Assembly: GCF_905475395.1 (NCBI RefSeq)
Contig: NC_058337.1
Coordinates: 115,562,368 to 115,626,367 of the forward strand
Direction: 5' to 3'
Origin: Chrysoperla carnea
Lineage: Eukaryota; Arthropoda; Insecta; Neuroptera; Chrysopidae
DNA length: 64,000 nt
The notes under the pieces were generated by a model, which searched no databases, was not told the origin of the DNA, and saw only the letters and a list, made by a program, of their open reading frames with translations. Shown in pieces: positions 44,494 to 56,660 of the stretch; the stretch's first letter is position 1, and the number at the start of each line of letters is the position of its first letter. Made by a program: the position numbers and the translations under genes.

Positions 44494-45001
44494 TTAAGGA
44501 TGTTCCAGCATGGTATTTGCAGTTTCTATGTTAAAGCAATGGTACAATTTTTTTTTCGACAGAATTTAACGAAAAATTAAATTTAAGAATTTAATAATGC
44601 TTACTATTAATTCCCAAAGTTTCAGAAATTTTGACCGTTTAAAATGGGAAATAATTATGCCAACGTCCCAATTTCGATCAATTTACGTCAAAATTAATAT
44701 CTCGAAAGTGAAAATTAATTTCTAAATTTTTTTTTTAGAATTGTATTGTATAAACATTTTTTTCTACTTTTTCTTCAATATATAATAATATCATAAAAAA
44801 TAGTTGGAGAGACCGGACATTTTACATGCTTTAAATGGGACATGACCCTCAAAATCGCGAACTTTGTCTTTAAATATCTCGCGATCTAAACGGTCAAAAA
44901 TTATGAAATTTTAGGAATTCATAAATAAAGCTATTATAAACCCGAGAAAAAAAATTCGGCCAAATCTGTCGAAAAGTGATTTCATGCTGGTACTACCTTA
45001 A
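44494..45001 (-). mobile_element. 508-bp TTAA-flanked MITE, copy 2 (inverted)
   Basis: Near-identical reverse complement of 28439-28946, the same length to the base, with only scattered substitutions (for example ATGTTCC for ATTTCC next to one end). TTAA at both ends. No coding content. Confidence 0.85.
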
Positions 45002-46499
45002 GTAAAAAAATAGAAGATTTCATTTTTTATTTTCTAAGGAATTGATTGTTATTATGTGGATAGGCTCATTATATTTACATAGTCCATTTATTTAAACCAA
45101 AAATCAATCAATACATTTTCCTAATATAAAAAACGTGACTTATTTCAATATTAATAAAATCATCAAACCAAAAAATATGATTCATTGAAATGAATACATA
45201 AATTAAACCATCAAACAGACAAAACAAAAAAAAAAACTATATTAAATTAATTGTCTATGTCATCCTATAAATTTGATAATTATCTTCGACGTTGATCGCC
45301 ACAAAATTCAAATTGACTTCCCATCATAAACACGTATAGAGAAAATTCTCTCTCATAAACAATTACCTTATCAATTTTATCAATATCTTTGTGTATCTAC
45401 GTTTTTTGGTACCTAGTCGGTTGGCAAAAATTATTATTATTGCTTCGTCTATCATAGAAAGAAATTTCTATCGAAAAGTTCCCACACTCTAGGGGGTTAC
45501 GTAATATCAAACATATATACTATATATACACGTATATATATACCCTTCTTTTTTAAAGTTTGCCATCACATACACACACGCCCTGACTCTTATCTAATAT
45601 AGCATCCCTTTTTAAAAAGTTATTTCATCCCTTAACAGTTATAGGTTAGATATGTATTTTGTATAGTATAGAATGTTTTAAAACAAAAACAGTTGAAAAT
45701 AGCATGAATTGAAAAGTACAGTATGAAATAGAAAAATATAAGTTATACGTTTTTTTCACTAGGTGCGTGTATCTTAAGTCTGGATCACTTAGAGACGAAT
45801 CATCTGAAACGCAGTTTTACCAAATTCATCAAAATATTATCCTATTCTCTTATGATATAATCTTATATATCCTTTCCCTAGCCTATTGTTGTTGTTCACG
45901 CGATATCTTCCTACTCCTTCTTTTTCAAGCTGGCTATTGACGAAAAATAGACTGACGATCTAAAAATGTACCGATTAGGAAAAAAAAGGCAAGAGAAAAA
46001 ATACAAACATTTAATTTTGTTCATTATGTAATTTGTATATCTTATCTGTAATAAAATTGCCTATAAATCAAAATAAAGTAAATTGATATTGATGTTTATC
46101 ACTGTTTTTAGCCACGGATACCACACTGCGGAATTCCATTTTCATCGAGCTGGTTAAATATATTCATCTTACTTGTTGCACTTCGAAGTCGATTATTTTC
46201 AAAGCTGTATTATGTTGACAAATGCAATTTGGACATGTATGTTATATTTGAGAGGAGTAATATAAAATAGAAACAAAACTGGATGAAATTTCGTCAATTA
46301 AGCCAGATAAAAATTTGAAATAAACTTTCCCTGCCGGACCTACAACGGTCCATTGTGCTACCTTCATTTTAATTTTTTAAATTAAAGATATTTTTGCTGC
46401 GGTATCCCATTATAACCTTTACCTAGCATTCTCTGCAATAGTTGTAGCTCCATTATCCTTGACTGAAATAGTTTCGAACTTCGAACGAAACGAAACGAA
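45002..46499. other. AT-rich non-coding stretch
   Basis: Short alternating TA/TG sequence near 45515-45545. Nothing else was recognised. Confidence 0.35.
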
Positions 46500-46758
46500 A
46501 ATATCCTGGAAAAATATTTAATGGTCATGAATACAAAATTTTACCTCTGGTTTCATTGTTCGTTTACCTCTAGTTTCATGAAATTATAATATTATGTATT
46601 TGTTGACCATTGCTTTTGGGATAGGCTGCTGTGAATATCCTGCAAAATTATTTAGTGGTCATGAATACAAAATTTTACCTCTGGTTTCATTGTTAGCTTA
46701 TCTCTAGTTTCATGTAGCTATAATATATTATATTTGTTGGCCATTATTTTTGGGATAT
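46500..46758 (+). repeat. Two-unit tandem repeat, period about 135 bp
   Basis: Units near 46501-46625 and 46636-46758 share ATATCCTG-AAAA-TATTTA, GGTCATGAATACAAAATTTT, ACCTCTGGTTTCATTGTT, CTCTAGTTTCATG and TTTGTTGRCCATT. Confidence 0.85.
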
Positions 46759-47849
46759 GTGACTATTTTCGTTGTTTTATTTGACATTCTTTAGTTCAGG
46801 TATAACAAAGATTCAACTCATTTTGTGCTATGAAAATTCAATCCATTACAACTTTATTTTTATCTATAGTCGCTTTTATGGTCGTAAATGCGGCCTAAAC
46901 TCGTATTGGTTGTAAAATTTCCCTTGATTATTTTTTGTGTTATTATATCTCAACAGTAAAAAGGCCAATAAATTGGGTTTTTCTTTTTTTTTAACCAAGA
47001 ACAAATACATCAATGTTCAGTTAGGTTTTTGAAAATTTCTGATAGTTTTTTTCTAGAATTACAAACACAACCTCTAATATACTCTCCGTAAGATTGATTT
47101 AAATTTGAATTAAGATGATTTCGAGTTAGAGATGCTCACTCGACTTTTGATGGTAATTGTATTATAATATCCTGAATAAACATACCTGACACTAAATTAA
47201 TTCTCACAGCAATATTAAGTAACCCTTTACCCTGTTACACACTATATATTTATATGCATATATGAAAAATCGAAGACCTGATAATGATATCAAATAGAAA
47301 TGTTTTCAAAAATGATTCTTGCCATCAGATAATAGAAGAATATAACAAAAAAAATTATGACAGATGAATTAAATAAGACCTTTTGTTGTAAATCATCAAA
47401 CATTGGAGATACTGACTCGACCACATTAATAAATACAGGACTGCTTTTTTGATTTTTTAAAATATCCTTTTGTTATCCTCAATACGCTTGTGCTTTGCTT
47501 GTGTATACTTCTCGATTAATTAATGGATTTTCTATAACTTTTACTTCCTTGTAGTAAACAAAGGAATTATTGTTATCACACAAAAATTCAATGCCAAATT
47601 TTCAAGAGAAACATACCTTTGGAGCATCACTTGTTGTCGGTACATTAGCCGCAGAATATTAAAACTATCGGTTAAAGACAAGCGATAACTGTAAGCGCTG
47701 TATTTCATCATAAGTACTTCCTGGAAAGTTACGATATCGCAAACTTTTCAATAATTTTGAAAAAGTTGCGATACCGAATCTATCACTAGCCATTAGGCGT
47801 AGAATTTAGATTCGGGACTGTTGTAAACTCAAATTGTAGGCCTCCTTTT
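46759..47849. other. AT-rich non-coding stretch
   Basis: Nothing recognised. Confidence 0.35.
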
Positions 47850-47982
47850 TTCCTCGACTAAAAAGAGGGGTGTTATGAGTTTATCGTGTCACTAAACGAA
47901 TTAACCCATTTTATTTTTTCGTTTGACAGGTAATTTGATATGTTTCCAGTGCGAGTTTAGGGTTCCATACCCAAAACTCCTA
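47850..47982 (-). repeat. Dispersed repeat family (AACTCGCAC...GGGTGTTATGAG), fragment
   Basis: On the minus strand: TGGAACCCTAAACTCGCACT, AAATTACCTGTCAAACGA, TTCGTTTAG, then CTCATAACACCCCTCTTTT. This is the same order as 10620-10912 and 23262-23492 but without the ACAGACAGACACAC tract. Confidence 0.55.
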
Positions 47983-48756
47983 AGTAATTCTTTATACGTT
48001 CTATGTCTAAAATTTTTGATAATTCGCATATCTAAAATTTTGGATTCTGAACTGTTGTAACAGTTGTTTTACCTTCCTTTCTACACTTCTCTGGACGTAG
48101 TGAAATATCCCTTTAAGCTATCTCTGATTCTATTTTAACTTATCTATAAGCGTACATAGAAGTTTTGTGGTGTCTGTATCAGGTTCTTTTTTTTTTTATA
48201 AAAGTGAATGAGAATGCAAAAATTAATTTTTAGGGATATGATTAACATACTAACTTTTACCACAAAGGGCCTTCATTGTGTTGTGTATTGTAATAATTGT
48301 CCCTTAAATGAACTTGCAATTTTTGTGCGTGTATATATTTGAGGTTAACTCAATTATTTTCTCATTTATTTTTGATGATAATTAAGTGGGAAATTTTGTG
48401 GCGTGATATTATTAAGAAATAATAAATGATTTCTATCTATTTGATTATGATATTGATCATATTATTTTTGATTAATGGTTGAATTTCTAGAGAATTTCCG
48501 GAAAAAAAATAGCAGGGAATCTTAAAATAAAAATTATTAAAGTTTATTTAAATTAAATCATGGTTGAGCATTGGAACGTGGCGAAATACTCAATTTTGCA
48601 CCTCCGTTATCAAAAATGCTTAGACAAGTTTTAAGAGCAATGCAAAATTGTAAAATCATTTATTCTGGGCTGAGAAAAGAAAGCATGAAAAGGTATGCTT
48701 TTTCATTTCGAATGCTGGTTTTTTTGGGGTATAACAAAAAAAATGGATTATTAAAA
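47983..48756. other. AT-rich non-coding stretch
   Basis: The frame 48571-48813 overlaps the start of the next MITE and is not supported as a gene. Confidence 0.35.
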
Positions 48757-49462
48757 AGGTTGGACCATTTTAATTTATTATGGCTACTAGCTCGTTTAGA
48801 AGTTAACCAATAAAAAATAGCTTGAACAAAAGAGGCAGAGTTTGATGGGGGACTCAGGTGCTGACATCAAATCTAGTACTCCGGATTAATAGTGAATTTA
48901 GATTCGAAAAGGTAAGAGATAGAATAACTTTTTAAATAAGAAAGTTGATCCTCATAAAAAAGTAGCATTTTTTATTTAAACATTTTTTCGAAAACGGTTT
49001 GCTTTCGGAGGAAATGCGACTAAAAAATGTTATTGTTTCATTTAATCAAAAAAAAAATACATTAGCTTTAGAAAACAAAAGTTATCAAAGACAATATAGA
49101 GGTCATTCGTCTGTATAAATAACTTTTAAGTCCAGGTAAATTGTCTATACTTGAAGATCAAGTTCAAATAACCTTGAAACTAGAATTTCAGGTCACAGTC
49201 ACGGATACAGACGAATGTCCTTTATTGCCCCTGTCAACTTTTGGCTAAAGCATTTTTCGTAGCTAGCCTGTTTTCTTTCGATTAAAAGCAACGATGACAT
49301 ATTTTTAGGTCGTATTTCTTCCGAAAGTTAACGATTTGCGAAAAAATGTTTATCTCTTACTTTATAGGATCTAAATTGCTTATTAAAGCTATCCAATATT
49401 TTTGATTGGTTAGCTACAAAACGAACTATTGCCATCAAAGATTAAAAAGGTTCACTCTGTAT
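48757..49462. mobile_element. Palindromic MITE, GTTGCAGA type, about 0.7 kb
   Basis: Same family as 39697-40269: TAGCTCGTTTAGAAGTTAAC near the left and GTTAGCTACAAAACGAACTA near the right, GAGATAGAATAAC on the left and TCTCTTACTTTATAGGATCT on the right. The centre carries an additional inverted pair, CATTCGTCTGTAT at 49106 and ATACAGACGAATG at about 49205. The right end is ACTCTGTAT; the left end has decayed. Confidence 0.7.
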
Positions 49463-50544
49463 GTTTGGTGCGATTGAACTTTCTAACTACCTACTAAACA
49501 AATTGATCGATTTTAACTCGGCTTAATTTTATCGGGTTTATTTTAAATGGTTATCAGCTATTTTTATACAAGCCTGTTTTAAAAACATATCATTGAAGCT
49601 TTATCGGAATTTCTACTTTCATTTACGAAATTATTAAAAAAAACATTGTAATCAACGCTCCCACCATCAAAAATCAAAGTTTTGTAAAAGCATAAATAAA
49701 CAAACCCAATTTTCTGTTAGGGGATACTTTGTTCTGGTTGCACTCAACAAAAAATGAACAAAAATATTTTTTTATCAAAATTTTGTGGTCAAACTCCGTA
49801 ACGTGTAATATATCAAAATATTTTTATGAATAAGCAACAAATTAAGTCTTTGTATACAATTTTTTTACCAATAATACAATTTATTGACCATAACAATTTC
49901 AAACTAAAAAAAATTGATCTACCCCTAAGTTAAAAATTAGCATATTTCTATCCATAAAAAACGTATCTGATTTTTTTTTTCTTTTGGTATAAAGACCTAA
50001 CACAATTATTAAATAATTCTCTCACCTTGCCATGTTTTTACGTGAACTTAAACACAGACAAAGGACTCTAATATTATAATACGTATAGGGATGATGCTAT
50101 ATGTTTATAAAAGGCCTCTTCTTCCTTATGATATTTACCCAAAATACACACCTGGTATTTTGATGTAATACCATAATGTTATCTATGTTGCGGTCAACAG
50201 TTATATCCTCTTCAATAAAATAATATTACTACCAGAAACAGCACTCAATGAGACACGTGACCCACACATACATGAAATAGTAAGTATTTAAAACCACTAC
50301 CACGCACATTTTAACTTTACAAAACATGTATTTTGTATACTATAAAGAGAACATAGTGTTAATAAAACCCTCACTTTAGTTTGAGTTAAGGGTTGGTTTT
50401 TTTGTAGTTGTTGGCTTTGTTGTTCTAAAAGTTGTAAAACGGTAATGTTTTGAGTAAATTTTGTTAGTTATTTTTAATGTTTTATAATAATTTTTAAATG
50501 TTTTATAAAATATATTAGATTAAAATTGGTAGAAAGCTTAAAAG
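49463..50544. other. AT-rich non-coding stretch
   Basis: Nothing recognised. Confidence 0.35.
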
Positions 50545-50846
50545 CATGCATGGGCAAACGTGGCTTAGAGAAGCCACTCAGACTTTTGTAACTAACATAC
50601 GAGTAAGACAGTGATACCCTAACCAGTGTCAGCCAATAATACGAGTAAGACAGAGAGACAACGTTTTTTTCTACCTATCTCATTACTATTAGAGGAACTG
50701 AGATAGGTAGAAGAGTCATATACCCGTCTCGCTTCCTCCTCTATGAGCAACACCGACTTGCATAAAGAGACACACAATAAACTTTATGGCACGCAATAAA
50801 CTTATAACAATGCTGACTTTGACTTAAAATAACTCGCCCATGCCTG
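50545..50846. mobile_element. hAT-type MITE, 302 bp
   Basis: Ends CATGCATGGGCAAA and (reverse complement) CAGGCATGGGCGAG, flanked by CTTAAAAG (50537-50544) and CTTTAAAG (50847-50854), which match at 7 of 8 bases. Inside is a perfect 12-bp hairpin CTACCTATCTCA/TGAGATAGGTAG (50671-50710) and a duplicated ACGAGTAAGACAG. Confidence 0.8.
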
Positions 50847-50854
50847 CTTTAAAG

Positions 50855-51539
50855 AACTTATTTCTTGAGACCAGTTTTATCAATCGTACCTACCTTCTTT
50901 CCTTCGAACGTGTTTCAGAAGTTAAACAAATAAAACAATTGTTATAATATAATTTTGGACATTTCATGCTTTCTTTTGGTTGGAGGTTTGCCCTTCTCAA
51001 ATGAAAGTGTCTTTTCATAAACATGTTTCCACGGATTCACATGTAAAGCACTCATAGCTATTGAATTTCGATCCTTTCCCCATTTTCCTTGATTAATTTT
51101 GTAGTATATAAATACTTATTAACCTACCCTAGTTGTTCAGTTGGCTAAAGCGTAGCAAGTAGGCTTTTGCTCACTTAGAATAAATCAGTTGAATAAAAAT
51201 TTTTAATGATTAATTATGACATAGATAACAAAACACAAAATTAATTTTTATAAAATATAAGGACTATTATTTAAAAAAATAAATTCTTTAAAATTATACA
51301 TCCGGTCACGTGACAGCAAAGACAAATCAGATGTACTTTGAAGGTTCTACGTCACGCCATATGAAAGGCTATGTAAGCTTACAAATACAATAACAGGAAT
51401 ACTTGCATATACAAATATGATTGTATGTCATGGTTTGATGTCATTCATGCCGCCATGACACTCTACATTGTTTTAGAAGTAAATTTGAATTGGTTTTTTA
51501 AAATGCAAATTACATACCGTAAATAGTTTAATTTCTCAT
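50855..51539. other. AT-rich stretch with a SINE-head fragment at 51125-51165
   Basis: ACCCTAGTTGTTCAGTTGGC then TAAAGCGTAGCAAG at 51127-51162 resembles the A-box part of the tRNA-headed SINE (compare 5250 and 55343 on the minus strand). The body is not present. Nothing else was recognised. Confidence 0.45.
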
Positions 51540-51715
51540 TTCCCATTGAGCTTTGTTTCAAGTACGAGCTTAGAGTTTCGTATCCCAAAAAAAAACCTAA
51601 AAAATTGGAGATGATCTTCAAAATTGGCTTAGTTTGGAAAAGGCTTTAAGGAAAAATGGACAGTGTTCTTAGATATGTTTCAAGTGCAAGTTTAGGAAAC
51701 CCGAATAATTTGTCG
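51540..51715 (-). repeat. Dispersed repeat family (AACTCTAAGCTCGTACTTG), fragment
   Basis: The reverse strand shows GGGATACGAAACTCTAAGC then TCGTACTTGAAACAAAGCTC, and 51665-51705 the plus-oriented TTAGATATGTTTCAAGTGCA. Both are modules of the 10620/23262 family. Confidence 0.45.
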
Positions 51716-51778
51716 GAGGTTTTTAAACTTTGTAAATTTCCCTTGTCAGATACTTCATATATAGCAAATCCGAATTTA

Positions 51779-52080
51779 GAGCCCAAATGGCCGAGCGGTC
51801 TAAGGCGTTAGTCTCAGACAGTAGACTTAGGTGGCGGGTTCCAATCCAGGCAGCGGCAGTGTGAACAATTTATAATTAATGGAGGTGCAGAATTGATCAC
51901 ATTGTCGTCGCTTGGATAAGAACGAAGTAACCGATTCCACCCACATCATAAATGCATTTTGTAAATATGTATGTAATTTAATAAATAAAGACTAACAAAT
52001 AATGATGTGGGTGGCCTCTGTGATAAGGCGTATGTCAAAAAAAACAGAGGTTAAATCCCCATTATTATTATTATTATATT
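51779..52080 (+). mobile_element. tRNA-Leu-like SINE with 13-bp target duplication
   Basis: The head (51781-51855) contains TGGCCGAGCGGTCTAAGG, the A-box region of a class II tRNA such as Leu, and B box GGTTCCAATCC. It does not close as a normal tRNA-Leu acceptor. The body ends in an ATT-repeat tail. The flanks AAATCCGAATTTA (51766-51778) and AAATCAGAATTTA (52081-52093) match at 12 of 13 bases, which sets both ends. Transcription by Pol III and mobilisation by a LINE are inferred from this structure. Confidence 0.88.
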
Positions 52081-52093
52081 AAATCAGAATTTA

Positions 52094-52644
52094 AGGATTT
52101 AGAAAAGGAACAAGGCTTGTAGTAGATACGGATGTTAATTCTTTATATGTGTAGAATACTTTGCCATTCATTTAATTATTTAAAGAATTATTTCACAGTA
52201 CGTTTTACTAATTATGGGAAAATTCAAAAACACTCTCCAACACCCCTTAAAACGACACTATTAAATCCCATAAAATTGCTATAAATTTTTTTATATATTT
52301 ATACTTTTATCATTGTTGTTATATTGAGGGGCTAAAAAAAAATAAATTTATGATTTTATAAATTAACTAATTAGTTTGATGTGTGAATCTTGTTTTCGGT
52401 ACTTGTTAGACGGTCAATTAGTTTGATCTTTTTTCTGTTTTGTTTTATTTTTATATTTAATAAATAATAATAACTTCACGTGTCTAGAGATAGATATATA
52501 CGTTATTATTATTAATGTAAAGTGATATTAATTTATCACAGTGTATAGTCGTGTGGGAATTTTTTTGTTTTATCTTTTGTAGAATATGTTTTTGATGTAA
52601 TTATTTACTGGAATATTGAATTGGTACAGTAAATCTGGCATTTT
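52094..52644. other. AT-rich non-coding stretch
   Basis: Nothing recognised. Confidence 0.35.
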
Positions 52645-53577
52645 GACTGGAAAAAATTACAATACTGACTCTGAGGTTATAGATCGTTAGGGGGGCATGT
52701 AAATAACTTAAAAAAAAAATTAAGAGAATTTTTCGTTCCGCTGTTTTTGAGAAAATCCAAAAAAATGGGGAAAAAAATTTGGAATGCGTTTTTCTCGGAA
52801 ACTATTGATTTAAGGGAAAAGTTTTTCAAATAAAAAATGTAGAAGACACTGTCAGCTACATTTTATGTCATTGGAGCAACGTCATACGAGTTAAATTACA
52901 AAAAGTAGGTGGCGTTAAAGTATCAAAAAAAGGGTTTTCCACGGTTTTCATTAAAAAAAAATGATTTTTTTGTAAAAGTGTAAATAAAAAAGTTGTTTGA
53001 CTCAAAATTAGCTTCAACTTTTATTTAAACAATTTTTTTGTAAAACTTACCGTTTTTGAAATACAGCTTGCTAAAAAATCTGAAAGTTAAGTTTTTTAAA
53101 ATTTTGAAAAGGAGTAATTGATTTCCTTGGTTTATTTTAAACATACATTGTTTTACTAATGCTCGGAAACGGTAAGTTTTTCATAAAAATTGTTTAAATA
53201 AAAGTTGAAGCTAATTTTGAGTCAAACAACTTTCTCATTTACACTTTTACAAAAACATCATTTTTTCTTAATGAAAATCGTAAAAAACCCTTTTTTGATA
53301 CTTTAACGCCACCTGCTTTTTGTAATTTAACTCGTATGACGTTGCTCTAAGGACATAAAATGTACCTGACAATGTCTTCTACATTTTTTATTTGAAAAAC
53401 TTTTCCCTTAAACCAATAGATTCCGAGAAAAACGCATTCCAAATTTTTTTTCCCCATTTTTTTGGATTTTCTCAAAAACAGCGGAACGAAAAATTCTCTT
53501 AATTTTTTTTAAAGTTATTTACATGCCCCCCTAACGATCTATAACCTCAGAGTCAGTATTGTAATTTTTTCCAGGTC
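52645..53577. mobile_element. 933-bp foldback element, arms about 415 bp
   Basis: Arms 52645 to about 53062 and about 53163 to 53577 are close reverse complements around a loop of about 100 bp. Outer ends read GACTGGAAAAAATTACAATA and (reverse complement) GACCTGGAAAAAATTACAAT. There is no coding content. Flanks CTGGCATTTT and CCGGCCTTTT are similar (8 of 10) and could be a degraded target duplication. It is a large palindromic MITE of unknown superfamily. Confidence 0.85.
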
Positions 53578-55017
53578 CGGCCTTTTTTTCGTCTATATTG
53601 ACTGAATCAAATGATAAATAAGATTTTTGATATTTATATAAATTAGATGACTCGATGACTGGTATTTTAAGAGTTTGGCGATGAAAAAAATCTCGTTTTT
53701 GTCAAAATGCAAGGTGGAGCAAGAAAGTATGTGACTCTGGTAACGCTGTAACAAGAAAACCCATCAACAAATTTAGTAAGTCTAATGAATTAAGTGTCAA
53801 TTGTAAGTTTTAACTCCAATTAGATGACGTTCATCTAGGTATAGACTTTCTTGTACATGGATCTTGAAGCTGATTAGGTACTACATGCTAAGGAATTTGA
53901 AACACTTCTTGTTGGATCCGCTCTTCTGGTTCTTCGATATGGTTTTGAAAAAACGACTTCACAGCGTAAACGCACTAGAGTCATCTACTACTATATTTTT
54001 ATTGAATGAATAACAGGAAATGATAGACGAAAGGAAAACACGACCTACGGATCTCCAATAAAATTTACTTAATAAACAATATTTACTCAAAAACACAATA
54101 CAATCTGTTTAAAAATACTACCAATTTTCTTCAGTTATTTTCTTAAATTTAATGTTTTATGGAGTTTAAAGGTGTAAAAAGATTTGGGAAAATTGATAGA
54201 ATTTGGTTTTTACTGATTTTTAAACACATACATTCTGCTGCACGCTGTACTTTAAAGTAAATCGAATTAATACACGTTAAACAATATTAAACAGTATTCC
54301 AAACTACTGTAGTCCTCAAATTTATTCGTAGCTTCCAAATGAATTTCCCGAATTAAATTTTCAAAACATATTTTTTTAGCTACGCTTGGTGAAAACTTGG
54401 TAAATGAAGGGCGTCATAACCTTTTTTCTCAATTTCTTGAAAAGTAGATTTAAAAAGTAGTGTGGAAGCGCAGGGAAAACTATATGCATTTTATATTAAC
54501 TCAACCAAAAATAAATTAAAGGGTGTTTTTGAAACTACATTATAAATGTAGCGCTTAATTTATCTATTTACAAGATTTTTGTGTGGAAATTTAAGGTATT
54601 CATTTTAGAAGTCAAATACTTGTTTGATTCTTTAAAGAATTTAATTTTATAACTACTTTTAGTTTTTACTGTATGAATTAATTGTAATATTAGTTTAAAA
54701 AAGACATACTTCTGATTTAGTAGCCAACCCAATACGTGAGTACATTACGTTTGGTTTGATTAGGATATTTATGATGACATTACATAAAAATTGCATTGTA
54801 CTTACTTTAAATTATCTTTGTTTTTTTTTACTTCTGATAACATTCACAACTCAATTTTTTAAGTTTAAATCGATTGAAAAAGTTTTAGTTTCCTAGATAA
54901 TCAAGATGTCGGTTTTTGGTGTCCGTTGCAGTTTTTTTGGTTTTAAATCCTAACCAGCAAACAAATATCGTGCGAGTCTAGGAACTCCTTTCAGCTTCCA
55001 CATTTCTATTTAATTAT
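53578..55017. other. AT-rich non-coding stretch
   Basis: Nothing recognised. Confidence 0.35.
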
Positions 55018-55083
55018 AGGTTAGGCTAGGATATATTGGCTGTCCACGAAGGACATACTTAGGCTATGGAGCCCATTGTGATA

Positions 55084-55133
<50 letters not shown>

Positions 55134-55343
55134 TTTACCACTTTTCCGCTGATAAATTCAGTTATCAGCTCCTCAATTTCAGAGGCTGAGTGCACCTCCT
55201 TCATGCATATACCATCCCCTACACCAGCCTATCACAACTATTAATTAAATTAATTTTGTTGCGTCAGCGGGAATCGAACCCGCTATTCTAAGCATATCGC
55301 GGATGGAATTGGTTACGCCTTAACCAACTAAGCTAATAGGACG
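55018..55343 (-). mobile_element. tRNA-headed SINE, copy 2
   Basis: Same family and orientation as 4921-5250. Minus-strand head: TTAGCTTAGTTGGTTAAGGC and B box GGTTCGATTCCCGC, both nearer to a real tRNA than in copy 1. Body shared through GTGCACTCAGCCTCTGAAA and GGACAGCCAATATA. The TTAGG-like tail is short here. A TA/TG microsatellite has expanded inside at 55085-55133. Confidence 0.85.
55085..55133 (+). repeat. (TA)n(TG)n microsatellite within SINE
   Basis: About 15 TA units followed by about 9 TG units at the spot where the other SINE copy has only ACATATATGTG. Confidence 0.95.
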
Positions 55344-56319
55344 ATTTCTATTTAACAATCAGACAAACGAAATAGAATAAATGAATTTACAATACCTATC
55401 AAACCATCTGTACATATTAATTACAACAATTACTTTCTCGTATTTATATCAAAAAGATAACCTCACGATTTCTATATTTAATACATATAGACGATATTAT
55501 ACAGTAGTAGTTAGAAGAGAATAAAAGACAATTCACAGATTTATACAAACATCAAAAAGAAATTTCTAAATGAATGAATTTTAACAGTTTGATTACATAT
55601 TATTTAAACAATTTATAAATTAAATATGGTTGAATACATTATCATATTGTGTGTTCTTTTAACATTATACACAGTTAGTTGTAGGTAAAGCATGGAACTG
55701 TATTATTTGTGGAGCTGTTTGAATTGGAATGAATATATGTGAATCCGTATGTTAAAGAATATTTATCTTAAATACAAATAAATTGTATTTATATATATAC
55801 ATTATATTCTACTACATAGATATTATTTGTCGTTTTTCGGTTCAACCAGAGAAATTCTGATTTTATAGAAACCTGTGTTTTAATATAATTCACTGATATA
55901 TAATAGATATGCTAATACCATAGATGTGCTTACCTAGTTTAAATTGACAACAATTTCTCAAAAAAAGCTTTGTTTTTAACGGGGGTTTGTAATAACCATT
56001 ATTAAACGAAAGTGTTTTTGCAAATGCTGATGTATCGAATTAAACAACCGAGTTTAAGAAAAGATTGAGAGGATGAAAAAGAAAAAATTGGCAGTACATA
56101 GTCGGTGTGGTATTGAAGTCGGGTGAGTGCAACCCTTGTAGTTCACACGACTAACTTTCCAGAGGGGGAAAAAACATTAAAAAAAGGTCTTGTTAGCCGT
56201 CATGGATTATTCTTCGAACATGTACTGCAGCTTATGCTGGAACGATCATTATCTCCATAGATAAGCGATGTGTTTTATCCACTTTTCAGATTCTGTTTAT
56301 TCAGTTTTTTCCAGTTTTT
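55344..56319. other. AT-rich non-coding stretch
   Basis: Nothing recognised. Confidence 0.35.
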
Positions 56320-56660
56320 TTTATTACCATTGAAAAACGACTCCACTAATTCTGTTCTCTTCTAAACGGCTCCAATAAACTCTTTCAGTTCTTAAATACG
56401 CGATTACGCGTCGAATATCCCAGTCACGTGTTAATGTCATAACTGATTCGCGAGATAATCGAGGCGAAAGAATCCGAACGAACAAACGCATATACGTACA
56501 CACACACACACACACACACAGGCATCACTTTGAAAAGGTTTGATTCGGATATTAAGGCCTTGAAACCGCAGAAATATTTAAAACTGGAGATTTTCAAAAT
56601 CGACTCATTACACTTCCTCTGGGAATATATGAATGAAGTTTTTCCTTTTTCCCATTTCTT
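56320..56660 (-). repeat. Unclassified dispersed-type repeat with (AC)n tract
   Basis: Less AT-rich than its surroundings, with CG-rich phrases (ATACGCGATTACGCGTCGAA, CACGTGTTAATGTCATAACT), a clean AC run at 56498-56520, and a following CATCACTTTGAAAA...TTTTCAAAATCGACTCATTA of a kind common at the ends of insect repeats. No second copy is in the window, so family assignment is open. The minus-strand frame across it is not a gene. Confidence 0.35.

Noticed and set aside
51781-51856. Functional tRNA-Leu gene
   Set aside because: The acceptor stem does not close, and the sequence continues into a SINE body bounded by a target duplication.
56324-56515. 63-codon minus-strand frame beginning MCVCVCTY
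   Set aside because: The start is a translated AC microsatellite and the rest is repeat-like.
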